NCBI GenBank assembly: GCA_031285645.1
Contig: JAITVU010000063.1
Span: 1 to 7,395 of the forward strand
Reading direction: 5' to 3'
Length of the DNA stretch: 7,395 nucleotides
Source of the DNA: Oscillospiraceae bacterium
GTDB lineage: Bacteria > Bacillota > Clostridia > Oscillospirales > Ruminococcaceae
The notes beneath the pieces were generated by a model. It had not been told where the DNA came from, made no database searches, and saw nothing but the letters and a program-made list of their open reading frames with translations. Within the stretch, counting starts at the first letter, position 1. The number at the start of each line of letters is the position of its first letter. A program made the position numbers and the translations under genes. Below are positions 1 to 5,942 of this stretch, piece by piece.

Positions 1-1413
1 ACAGTCGCGGACATTGACGCCGTCCGCTTTTATTTTACTGAAAATACTGCATATGCGCGCGTGCGCGTACTGCACATAGTAAACCGGGTTGTGCGACGAC
101 TGTTCCGCGGCCAGATCCATATCGAAGTCGATCGTGGAACCGACTTCACGCATGTTAAAGAAGTAGCGCGCGGCGTCGACCGGCACCTCCTCAATCAGGT
201 CGGAAAGCGTGATACTCCGGCCCGTGCGCTTGCTCATTTTATAGGGTTCGCCGTCCTTGATCAGCCTGACAAACTGCATGAGGACAATCTCAAGCATATC
301 CCCGGACAGTCCGATCGCGTCCATCGCCCCTTTGAGCCTGGCCACATGGCCGTGATGGTCGGCGCCCCAGATATTGATCACTTTCCAAAAGCCGCGCACG
401 GCGAATTTGTTGTAATGATAGGCGATATCGGCGGCAAAGTAGGTTGGATGGCCGTTGCCGCGCACCAGAACCTCGTCCTTCTCACCGCCGTGTTCCGTGG
501 CCTTGTACCAGAGCGCCCCCTCCTTTTCGTAGGTGAGGCCTTTTTCCCTGAGCAGGTCCATCATCTCTTTCAGCGCGCCGGTTTCGTGCAGCTTGCTCTC
601 GTGAAACCATGTGTCGTAATTGACCCTGTATGTGAGCAAATCGTCCCTGAGTTTTTCAATATTGCGCGGCATGGCGTAATCAACAAGCTTCCTCTGCCTT
701 GCCTCACTATCCAGGTCAAGGAGCGCATCGCCAAAGCTGTCCGCGTATTCCCGCGCCCGCTCTTTGATGTCGTCCCCGTGATAGCCGTCTTCAGGGAAAG
801 GAACTGTGTCCTCCCCTTTAAAAATCTGGAGGTAACGCGCCTCAAGCGAGAGGCCGAACTTCTCAACCTGATTGCCTGCGTCGTTGACGTAAAACTCCCG
901 CTCCACATCATATCCGGCTGCGGACAAAGCGGCGGCGAGGCAATCGCCGATTGCGGCGCCGCGGGCGTTGCCCATGTGCATGGGCCCCGTCGGGTTCGCC
1001 GACACAAATTCCACCATCACCTTGCGCCCGCCCCCGTGCGTGGTGCGGCCATACGCCTCGCCTAAATCCCGCACGGCTTCAAGCACATGCGCGAACCACG
1101 ACTCCCTGAGGAAAAAATTCAGAAAACCGGGGCCCGCTATTTCAGCGCGTTCAAGCTCGGTTCCCGTAAAATCGATGTGATCAACAATCGCCTGCGCAAT
1201 CTTGACAGGCGGCATTCTGTAAAGCTTGGCCGACACCATGGCGATATTGGCCGCAAAATCGCCATGCGCCGTGTCGGCGGGAATTTCCACCGCGAATTCC
1301 GGCAACCCGGCAGCTGGCAGCGCCCGGGCCTGAACAGCCGATGTGACGGCGGCGAGAATCGCGCTTCTGACCTGCTCCTTCGCCTGATGGACTAAATCAC
1401 AGTTGACTACCAT
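1..1413 (-). CDS. argS: Arginyl-tRNA synthetase, 5' part (C-terminus beyond window)
   Basis: Cytoplasmic class I aminoacyl-tRNA synthetase that charges tRNA-Arg with arginine using ATP. I translated 471 codons from the ATG to the left edge without a stop or frameshift. The family is about 560 residues, so roughly 90 are missing, mostly the DALR anticodon-binding domain, which begins near residue 450. Residues 1-110 form the N-terminal tRNA-D-loop (Add-1) domain. The class I HIGH motif appears as HMGN (146-149) within SANPTGPMHMGNARG, and the KMSKS loop as KMSKR (392-396). Both match the ArgS family, in which HMGN is a known variant. The start at 1413 is the first in-frame ATG; the upstream ribosome site is weak (GGAA, nine bases before). 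The gene lies 181 nt after the DUF1934 gene, the order seen for ywiB-argS in Bacillus. It is probably the last gene of the ddl-led group. Confidence 0.97.
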   Translation of the reverse strand, partial: MVVNCDLVHQAKEQVRSAILAAVTSAVQARALPAAGLPEFAVEIPADTAHGDFAANIAMVSAKLYRMPPVKIAQAIVDHIDFTGTELERAEIAGPGFLNFFLRESWFAHVLEAVRDLGEAYGRTTHGGGRKVMVEFVSANPTGPMHMGNARGAAIGDCLAAALSAAGYDVEREFYVNDAGNQVEKFGLSLEARYLQIFKGEDTVPFPEDGYHGDDIKERAREYADSFGDALLDLDSEARQRKLVDYAMPRNIEKLRDDLLTYRVNYDTWFHESKLHETGALKEMMDLLREKGLTYEKEGALWYKATEHGGEKDEVLVRGNGHPTYFAADIAYHYNKFAVRGFWKVINIWGADHHGHVARLKGAMDAIGLSGDMLEIVLMQFVRLIKDGEPYKMSKRTGRSITLSDLIEEVPVDAARYFFNMREVGSTIDFDMDLAAEQSSHNPVYYVQYAHARICSIFSKIKADGVNVRDC

Positions 1414-1479
1414 TTTATCATTCCGTTCGTTTTGTTTGTCTTTGTGTTTGATATTTCAGCAGCTTTCACGATAAACCCG

Positions 1480-1562
1480 GCGCAAATCCCAAGCGTTCTG
1501 CGAACGCTTGCCCCGGCGCCGAAGGCGGCCGGGAACGCGGCAAAGCCGCGGCGGATTTGCGC
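1480..1562. repeat. Cloverleaf-like inverted-repeat element in the ywiB-argS spacer
   Basis: An 83-bp stretch folds completely into a four-way junction. The closing stem is 10 bp (GCGCAAATCC at 1480-1489 with GGATTTGCGC at 1553-1562). Inside it sit three consecutive hairpins. Hairpin A is 9 bp with loop TGC (1490-1498/1502-1510). Hairpin B is 9 bp with one bulged G and loop GAA (1512-1520/1524-1533). Hairpin C is 6 bp with loop AAA (1536-1541/1545-1550). Only one or two bases separate the arms. It has no T-loop, anticodon arm or CCA end, so it is not a tRNA. No U-run follows it on the minus strand, so it is not a standard terminator. It may be a dispersed palindromic repeat or a structured RNA ahead of argS. 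Confidence 0.7.
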
Positions 1563-1568
1563 GGCGCG

Positions 1569-1589
1569 GGCCTGAACCGGAAACAGGCC
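1569..1589 (-). other. Small hairpin just after the DUF1934 stop codon
   Basis: GGCCTG at 1569-1574 pairs with CAGGCC at 1584-1589 around a nine-base loop, five bases beyond the TAG stop of the DUF1934 gene on the minus strand. No U-tract follows, so it may simply protect the 3' end of that message or belong to the adjoining palindromic element. Confidence 0.45.
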
Positions 1590-1594
1590 TGTGC

Positions 1595-2056
1595 CTACTG
1601 CCCGGCCCCGATGTCAAATCGTCGGCCGCCGCCGGTTTCCTGTATGTGTATATACATCTCGTTTTCGCTGGCAAGCAGCGAGTTGATGTCGAGTGAATAT
1701 TTAAAAGAGAGGTTGCCGCCGTCGTCTGTGAGGCTCGAGCGGATGGAATTGCCCGACACGCCGATGGTCATATCGCCGTAACCGATGTCGTACCGGCACT
1801 GATGCCGCACGCCGCGCTGTACAATCAGCTGCGCGAGCGCTTCGCCCGACCGCTCGACCGTGACGCAGTCCTCCTTCTCAACCTTAAGCGTGGTTTTAGA
1901 ACTGCCAAAGCCTGTCGCCTCGCTCTCCTCGTAGCTTATGTAGTAGTTGCCGTCCTTTTTGTAATACTCGCCAGTCGTAAAAAGCTCAATGACGTCCGCC
2001 TTCTCATTCTCGGCCGAGTAAACACCCTTTATACTGATTAATACATCCTTCTTCAT
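1595..2056 (-). CDS. ywiB: DUF1934 (YwiB-like) protein
   Basis: A 153-residue protein of the DUF1934/YwiB family. It is predicted to form a small calycin-like beta-barrel; no reaction is established that I can name. Visible features are the N-terminal MKKDVLISIKG strand, a central YYISYEESEATGFG segment and a C-terminal NEMYIHIQET strand. It is rich in alternating hydrophobic residues, with no signal peptide or membrane segment, so it is probably cytoplasmic. The start at 2056 is chosen because AAAGGA lies eight bases upstream. An in-frame ATG at 2065 overlaps that Shine-Dalgarno, and an earlier one at 2086 would add ten residues unlike the family. It ends with TAG. Its position directly before argS repeats the ywiB-argS neighbourhood of Bacillus, and it follows murI by 77 nt. 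The name is by family resemblance and context; function unknown. Confidence 0.85.
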   Translation of the reverse strand: MKKDVLISIKGVYSAENEKADVIELFTTGEYYKKDGNYYISYEESEATGFGSSKTTLKVEKEDCVTVERSGEALAQLIVQRGVRHQCRYDIGYGDMTIGVSGNSIRSSLTDDGGNLSFKYSLDINSLLASENEMYIHIQETGGGRRFDIGAGQ

Positions 2057-2089
2057 TCCGGTCATCCTTTCAGCGGCGCAAGCCAAAGT

Positions 2090-2128
2090 CGCGTTGACGC
2101 GCTCCGTATACTTTCACCGATCAACGCG
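2090..2128. repeat. Inverted repeat in the murI-ywiB spacer
   Basis: CGCGTTGA at 2090-2097 is the exact reverse complement of TCAACGCG at 2121-2128, with 23 bases between. On the minus-strand transcript it would form an 8-bp stem about 34 bases upstream of the DUF1934 start, just after the murI stop. No U-run follows it, so it is not a typical terminator. It could modulate translation or stability, or be chance. Confidence 0.4.
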
Positions 2129-2133
2129 GTCTG

Positions 2134-2961
2134 CTACAGCGCCGATATGAAATCGATATCGATATACTCGCATTGCCGCTCTATATCCTTAAATAAAAAA
2201 TTATGGGCCACAGAGGTGAAATGCTCCACGGAGTCCGTCACCCTGTAACGGGTTTCGCCCAGCTCCCTACCGGAGAGCATATCCTTTTCCGTCAGCAGAA
2301 TCTGCAAATCCCTCGCCGCCGCCGCGCCGGAATCCACGAGCTCCACTTTATACTGCAGCATGTCGCCGATGATATCGTAAAGCAGCGGGTAATGCGTGCA
2401 GCCTAAAATCAACGTATCGACCTGCTCGGCAATAAAGGGCTCGAGATACAGTTGCAGCGCCAGCCGTGTAATCGTGTTGTCCGGCTGCGTCATGCCGTTT
2501 TCGACCAGCGGCACAAGGAGGGGGGCCGCGTGCCCGATCAGCGTCGCCGCGGGCTGTATAGCGCGCAGCGCCCGGCCGTACGCGCCGGAGCGGATTGTCG
2601 CTTGCGTGGCCATCACGCCGATACGGCCGTGGCGGCTGACGGCGCAGGCCGCGCGCGTCGACGGTGTGACGACACCCAGGCAAGGGATGTCAAGACCCGT
2701 GTCCGCGATGTCCTTGTCGGTCACATTGGAACTGACCGTACCGCAGGCTATAATAAGCGCCTTGATGTCAAATGTCTTGAGGTAGCGCATATCCTGAAGC
2801 GCGAATTTAACGATGGTCTGCCTGGAACGCGAGCCGTATGGGACGCGCCCGGTATCGCCAAAATAAACAATATCTTCCCCGGGCAGGATCCTGTGCAGCT
2901 CGCGCACCGTCGTCAACCCGCCCACGCCGGAATCAAAAACACCGATCGGTCTTGTATCCAT
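2134..2961 (-). CDS. murI: Glutamate racemase
   Basis: Cofactor-independent racemase (Asp/Glu racemase superfamily) that turns L-glutamate into the D-glutamate used by MurD in peptidoglycan precursor synthesis in the cytoplasm. The 275-residue length is normal. Motifs in order: VFDSGVGGLT (8-17) with D10 and S11 of the substrate site, GDTGRVPYG (35-43), the first catalytic cysteine C73 in ACGTVSS, and the second, C188, in LGCTHYPLL. Most family members have ACNTAS at the first site, so the usual Asn is Gly74 here; both catalytic cysteines are intact. The ATG at 2961 is the only plausible in-frame start, since a stop lies 48 nt upstream and no ATG, GTG or TTG lies between. It has no Shine-Dalgarno at the usual distance; the strong GGAGGAGG lies 35 nt upstream, serving a short overlapping ORF. 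It sits between ddl and the DUF1934 gene. Confidence 0.95.
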   Translation of the reverse strand: MDTRPIGVFDSGVGGLTTVRELHRILPGEDIVYFGDTGRVPYGSRSRQTIVKFALQDMRYLKTFDIKALIIACGTVSSNVTDKDIADTGLDIPCLGVVTPSTRAACAVSRHGRIGVMATQATIRSGAYGRALRAIQPAATLIGHAAPLLVPLVENGMTQPDNTITRLALQLYLEPFIAEQVDTLILGCTHYPLLYDIIGDMLQYKVELVDSGAAAARDLQILLTEKDMLSGRELGETRYRVTDSVEHFTSVAHNFLFKDIERQCEYIDIDFISAL

Positions 2962-2992
2962 ATATACACAAGCGGCGCATGCGGGACAGCAT
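2933..2992 (-). CDS. Short upstream ORF overlapping the murI start (19 codons)
   Basis: A 19-codon frame (MLSRMRRLCIYGYKTDRCF, TGA stop) begins with an ATG placed six bases after a strong GGAGG at 2999-3003. It runs out of frame into murI, overlapping its first 29 bases. The murI ATG has no Shine-Dalgarno of its own at normal spacing, so ribosomes loaded here would pass over the murI start and terminate 26 nt beyond it. That layout suits translational coupling by re-initiation. The peptide itself matches nothing I recognise and may have no function. The alternative is that the Shine-Dalgarno serves murI from an unusually long distance. Confidence 0.45.
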   Translation of the reverse strand: MLSRMRRLCIYGYKTDRCF

Positions 2993-2995
2993 GGG

Positions 2996-3003
2996 CCTCC
3001 TCC
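2996..3003 (-). promoter_or_regulatory. Strong Shine-Dalgarno upstream of murI, placed for the short ORF
   Basis: GGAGGAGG on the minus strand. The first GGAGG is six bases before the ATG at 2992, an ideal distance, but about 37 bases before the murI ATG, far beyond normal. This is the main reason to consider the short ORF translated. Confidence 0.6.
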
Positions 3004-3136
3004 TATTTACAGCAAAATGGTAATGCGCGTTCTATCTCAACCCTCTGTGCCGGGAGCTCTTTATTTATATATACTAATAATAATTATAAACACATATGGC
3101 CGCCCGTAATCCGCTCCATATATTCTTATGTCATTA

Positions 3137-4276
3137 TCAGTCCTCGACAGCGACGCTTTTAGGCTCTAAAGCGTAGGCAATCAGCCGGTCGACCACCTCG
3201 GCGTACGATACGCCGCTCGCGATAAAAAGCTTGGCGTACATGCTGATGGACGTAAAGCCCGGCAATGTATTCACCTCGTTGAGCACGACGTCCCCGTTTT
3301 CCTTCACAAAGAAATCGACTCTCGCAAGCCCCCTGCATCCCATGGCCGCATAGGCCTTTACAGCCGTTTCGCGCACCTTCCGTGCCGTTTCATGCGGGAT
3401 ATGCGCCGGGATATAAAGCTCTGTTGAATCATCGAGATACTTGCCCTCATAATCATAGAACTCATGGGTCGGCGCGATTTCACCCACGACGTCGGAGGCG
3501 ATGGGATCATCGTTGCCCATCACGGCGCACTCGACTTCCTGCCCCTTCACCATCTGCTCAACGACGATTTTCCGGTCATGCCTGAACGCGCATTTAAAGG
3601 CGTCCTCCAATTCCTCGGGCCCCTTGACTTTTGTGACGCCCACGGATGAACCCGCATTGGCCGGTTTGACAAACATCGGGTAGCCGAGTTCAAGCTCGAG
3701 GCGGCGGCGCGTCTCATCCATATGAATGACATCGTAATAGCGCAGCGCGATCATCTTTGTCTTCTTAATACCCGCATGCTCGAGAACGGCCTGTGTAAAA
3801 GCCTTATCCATGCACGCGGCGCTGGACAGCACGTCGCTGCCCACATAGGGGATGCCCGCCAGTTCAAACAGGCCCTGTATGGTGCCGTCCTCGCCGAATT
3901 TTCCGTGCAGGACGGGGAAAACAACGTCAACCGGCAGCAGACGCGCTTCCTCAAAGGGTGACGCGCCCGTTATAATGCGGCGGCGCAGCTGGTCGGACGT
4001 GGGCATGCCGCCCTCCGACGCATAGAGATACAGGCCCCTCTGATGGCGGTCCGGCGAAATGATGGCCGGGCGTGTGTAGGCCGAATTCTGCCACGCGCCG
4101 CTTACAATCATATCCACGGGACCCGTGTAACAGAGCCAGCGCCCCGATTTCGTAATGCCAAGCATCATGATATTGTATTTATTTTTGTCCATATTTTCAA
4201 GCACGGATGTTGCCGAGCGCAGTGACACCTCATGTTCGCTCGACGTCCCGCCAAAAACAACGCATACATTCAGCAT
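3137..4276 (-). CDS. ddl: D-alanine--D-alanine ligase
   Basis: ATP-grasp enzyme that joins two D-alanines for the end of the peptidoglycan stem peptide, in the cytoplasm. It has 379 residues, with family motifs in order: FGGTSSEHEVSL (8-19, Glu16 binding the first D-Ala), HGKFGEDGTIQGL (124-136), FVKPANAGSSVGV (202-214, ATP-grasp), the omega loop HEFYDYEGKY (271-280), RVDFF with metal ligand D321, and NEVNTLPG with E334 and N336. The omega-loop Tyr280 points to a D-Ala-D-Ala rather than a D-Ala-D-Lac enzyme, where Phe is usual. The length fits the longer Ddl form. The start at 4276 is chosen because AAGGA lies six bases upstream and MLNVCVVFGG is the typical N-terminus. A GTG at 4318 would add 14 residues but has no ribosome site. 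First gene of the minus-strand group, 158 nt from its likely transcription start. Confidence 0.95.
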   Translation of the reverse strand: MLNVCVVFGGTSSEHEVSLRSATSVLENMDKNKYNIMMLGITKSGRWLCYTGPVDMIVSGAWQNSAYTRPAIISPDRHQRGLYLYASEGGMPTSDQLRRRIITGASPFEEARLLPVDVVFPVLHGKFGEDGTIQGLFELAGIPYVGSDVLSSAACMDKAFTQAVLEHAGIKKTKMIALRYYDVIHMDETRRRLELELGYPMFVKPANAGSSVGVTKVKGPEELEDAFKCAFRHDRKIVVEQMVKGQEVECAVMGNDDPIASDVVGEIAPTHEFYDYEGKYLDDSTELYIPAHIPHETARKVRETAVKAYAAMGCRGLARVDFFVKENGDVVLNEVNTLPGFTSISMYAKLFIASGVSYAEVVDRLIAYALEPKSVAVED

Positions 4277-4440
4277 AAAAGATCCTTCCCTTCGCGCCGT
4301 ATGAGAAAACCAATCCACTGCAAATCACCATGGCCAACGCACTCGTGCCGGCTTGTCGTATGACAGGACGCGATTTATCAATAAACCAACCGGACCGTCT
4401 GCGCTTTTGTTCAGCAAATGCCTGGTAAAAAAGTGAACTT

Positions 4441-4469
4441 AGTATAGCATAAATCCGCTTCCCTTACAA
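4441..4469 (-). promoter_or_regulatory. Sigma-A-type promoter for the ddl group
   Basis: On the minus strand, TTGTAA (4469-4464) is followed after 17 bases by TATACT (4446-4441), preceded by TGC to give an extended -10. The -10 differs from consensus at one base and the -35 at two. Transcription would begin near 4434, giving a 158-nt leader before ddl. The neighbouring genes are all co-oriented, so this is the likely main promoter for them. Confidence 0.75.
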
Positions 4470-4639
4470 TACGGTCCTGTTCGCGGACGGTTAAAAAAGC
4501 ATTAAATTCCGGCCCTGAGCACCGACCGCTTTTATTATCCGGACAAGGCCGTGTTCGCGTGCTGTATCAAACCGTTCAGGTCCGTTAATAATGAATACGA
4601 TAAAACAGCTGTATTTAGACGCAAAAATATGATTTTTTA

Positions 4640-4668
4640 TTGACGCCCCGGCCTTTTTATGCTATAGT
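4640..4668 (+). promoter_or_regulatory. Sigma-A-type promoter for rpmG-secE-nusG
   Basis: TTGACG (4640-4645), a 17-base spacer, then TATAGT (4663-4668) with an upstream TGC extended -10. Each hexamer is one base from consensus at ideal spacing. Transcription would begin near 4675, leaving about 169 nt of leader before rpmG. Confidence 0.82.
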
Positions 4669-4676
4669 GTTAATAC

Positions 4677-4822
4677 CTCTGAAAAGGGTTTATTTTTTTG
4701 TGCAAAAACGCAGAAAGAGACGCAATGGAAAGGGGCTTTGGCCCTGAGGTCAGTACCATACCCTTTTGAGGGAGGCCATACCTATTTAGGCGGAATACAG
4801 AGCGGCCAGCTTATGCCCCGCC
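4677..4822 (+). ncRNA. Candidate structured 5' leader of rpmG
   Basis: The RNA from the promoter at 4640-4668 can form a long-range stem at its 5' end: AAAAGGGT (4682-4689) with ACCCTTTT (4760-4767), extended by four pairs beyond a G-G mismatch (4677-4680/4769-4772). Inside is a small hairpin AGGG/CCCT (4731-4745). CCATACC occurs twice, at 4756-4762 and 4776-4782. A second stem pairs GGCGG (4789-4793) with CCGCC (4818-4822), ending ten bases before the rpmG Shine-Dalgarno. The 3' arm of the first stem (CCCTTTTGAGGG) can alternatively fold on itself, so two states are conceivable. I match it to no known leader family; its role is unproven. Confidence 0.4.
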
Positions 4823-4843
4823 AATTATTACAGGAGGTGCCGC

Positions 4844-4993
4844 ATGAGAGTAAAAGTGACAATGGCTTGCAACGAGTGCAAGCAGCGCAACTACAGCACA
4901 ATGAAGAATAAAAAGAACGACCCCGACCGGCTGGAGCTCAGCAAGTACTGCAGGTTCTGCAGGAAACACACGCCTCACCGGGAAACAAAATAA
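4844..4993 (+). CDS. rpmG: 50S ribosomal protein L33
   Basis: Small protein of the large ribosomal subunit, 49 residues, the normal length. It keeps the zinc-ribbon cysteines as CNEC (9-12) and CRFC (36-39), so it is the zinc-binding (C+) form, with the typical [20 protein letters not shown] core and a basic C-terminal tail. The ATG lies six bases after AGGAGG (4832-4837). It is the first gene of the plus-strand cluster, 28 nt before secE, as in many Firmicutes. A zinc-responsive repressor site sometimes controls spare C- paralogues, but none is expected or seen here. Confidence 0.95.
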   Translation: MRVKVTMACNECKQRNYSTMKNKKNDPDRLELSKYCRFCRKHTPHRETK

Positions 4994-5021
4994 CTGCGAC
5001 GTGTGAAAGGCGGGTTATAAT

Positions 5022-5261
5022 TTGGCCACCAGCGCAAAAGAAAAGGGCAAGCCCGGCATTAAGGGCATCTTCGGGAATATCGGCAAATCCGTCCGCGACA
5101 TGCGCGGCGAAATGAAAAAAGTTGTTTGGCCCTCGAAAAAGCAGACATTAAACAATACAGCCATCGTCCTCGTGTTCATGGCCGTCATGGCTGTGATCAT
5201 CGGTCTTTTTGACGCAGGATTGACCGCCGTCATCAGGCTGGTCTTTGGTCTCGGTTCCTAA
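5022..5261 (+). CDS. secE: Preprotein translocase subunit SecE
   Basis: Small essential subunit of the SecYEG channel in the cytoplasmic membrane, which clamps SecY. It has 79 residues: a basic, lysine-rich N-terminal part, the conserved amphipathic segment EMKKVVWPSKKQTL (30-43), and one membrane helix at about 45-70. The single helix is the usual Gram-positive form. The start is TTG at 5022; no in-frame ATG or GTG fits better, since the next ATG (codon 27) would remove the N-terminal part. A GGCGG/AAAGG ribosome site ends seven bases before it. It lies 28 nt after rpmG and 22 nt before nusG, the conserved secE-nusG pairing. Confidence 0.93.
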   Translation: MATSAKEKGKPGIKGIFGNIGKSVRDMRGEMKKVVWPSKKQTLNNTAIVLVFMAVMAVIIGLFDAGLTAVIRLVFGLGS

Positions 5262-5283
5262 ATCTGCTTATGGAGGTCAAAGA

Positions 5284-5802
5284 ATGGCTGATTTGAGATG
5301 GTATGTCATCCATACCTATTCCGGTTATGAAAACAAGGTTGCGAGCAGCATTGAAAAAGCGGTTGAAAACCGCGGGCTGCATGACCTGATCGCTGAAATC
5401 CGCGTCCCAACCGAAACGGTTGTGGAGATCAAGGACAATAAAAAGCGCGAAGTCGAGCGTAAGGTTTTTCCCGGCTACGTCATGGTCAAGATGGAAATGA
5501 CGGACGAGAGCTGGTATGTCGTGCGCAATATACGCGGCGTGACGGGCTTTGTCGGCCCGGGCTCCAAGCCGGTTCCCCTCACTGAGGAGGAAGTGTCCAA
5601 GCTTGGCGTTGAAATCAAGGAAATCGTCGTCAATTTCGCTGTGGGCGACTCCGTCCGGGTTGTGGACGGTTATCTCGAGGGTTTCATCGGCGTCGTCGAC
5701 GCCATAGAACCGGAAAACGATATTGTGCGCGTGACCGTGTCCATGATGGGCAAGGACGTCCCCGTCGAGCTTGAACTCGACAAGGTCGAGACGCTCACAT
5801 AA
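5284..5802 (+). CDS. nusG: Transcription termination/antitermination factor NusG
   Basis: Binds the beta' clamp of RNA polymerase through its NGN domain and controls pausing and processivity; its KOW domain contacts partners such as NusE (S10) or Rho. It has 172 residues. The NGN domain spans about 1-110, with WYVIHTYSGYE (6-16) and FPGYVMV (62-68). The KOW domain follows at about 119-172 (VGDSVRVVDGYLEGFIGVV). The start at 5284 is chosen because GGAGG (5272-5276) is seven bases upstream and MADLRWYV matches the family; an earlier in-frame GTG or ATG near 5245 would overlap secE. No insertion between the domains. The 140-nt spacer that follows carries a probable L1 control element for rplK-rplA. 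Confidence 0.97.
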   Translation: MADLRWYVIHTYSGYENKVASSIEKAVENRGLHDLIAEIRVPTETVVEIKDNKKREVERKVFPGYVMVKMEMTDESWYVVRNIRGVTGFVGPGSKPVPLTEEEVSKLGVEIKEIVVNFAVGDSVRVVDGYLEGFIGVVDAIEPENDIVRVTVSMMGKDVPVELELDKVETLT

Positions 5803-5839
5803 GCCTAATGTGTATGAATTTTTTGTTCCCCGTTTGTAG

Positions 5840-5860
5840 GGCATGGAGACGGTCTGTGCC
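5840..5860 (+). other. Hairpin preceding the L1-type site
   Basis: GGCATGGA (5840-5847) pairs with TCTGTGCC (5853-5860), eight pairs including two G-U, around a five-base loop. It ends exactly where the next stem-loop begins, so the two could stack as one leader domain. No run of U follows it, so it is not a terminator. Confidence 0.4.
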
Positions 5861-5898
5861 TGTGGGAGAAGCGCCGCGTGCGCTTCGAGATGACCACA
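5861..5898 (+). promoter_or_regulatory. Probable L1-binding autoregulatory site before rplK
   Basis: The nusG-rplK spacer folds as an outer stem TGTGG (5861-5865)/CCACA (5894-5898), an asymmetric internal loop of GA against GAGATGA, and an inner 7-bp stem GAAGCGC (5868-5874)/GCGCTTC (5880-5886) with loop CGCGT. The GTGGGAG and ACCAC strands and the internal-loop shape mimic the L1 site in 23S rRNA (GGUGGGAGG paired with UACCACC, from memory of the E. coli sequence). In the known rplK-rplA circuit, free L1 binds its own message and represses L11 and L1 synthesis. It lies 44 nt before the rplK start. Confidence 0.65.
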
Positions 5899-5942
5899 CG
5901 CAATTCCACTGCTGAATTGCGATATTTTGGAGGTGTAACAAC

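Larger units (their letters stand above)
4277..4843. other. Gene-free divergent regulatory region between ddl and rpmG
   Basis: A 567-nt stretch without a supportable gene. From left to right it holds the ddl leader (4277-4434), the minus-strand promoter, about 170 nt between the two -35 elements where I see no clear site, the plus-strand promoter, and the rpmG leader (about 4675-4843). No tRNA T-loop sequence or known riboswitch core was recognised. It is more AT-rich than the flanking genes. Confidence 0.8.

Noticed and set aside
61..1065. A 334-codon plus-strand open frame
   Set aside because: Antisense to argS, whose minus-strand frame is intact and carries all family motifs; the plus-strand product resembles nothing and has no ribosome site.
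1480..1562. tRNA gene
   Set aside because: Cloverleaf shape only: the arms are 10/9/9/6 bp with three-base loops, and there is no T-loop, D-loop or anticodon loop.
2090..2128. Terminator between murI and the DUF1934 gene
   Set aside because: The stem is only 8 bp with a 23-base loop and no U-run, so it is listed only as an inverted repeat.
2452..3162. A 236-codon plus-strand open frame
   Set aside because: Antisense to murI, with no recognisable domain or ribosome site.
4277..4318. Upstream GTG start that would add 14 residues to Ddl
   Set aside because: No ribosome site, and the extra residues are not typical; the ATG at 4276 has AAGGA at ideal spacing.
4232..4336. A 34-codon minus-strand ORF in the ddl leader overlapping the ddl start
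   Set aside because: It begins at an ATG without a Shine-Dalgarno and has no recognisable feature, unlike the murI upstream ORF.
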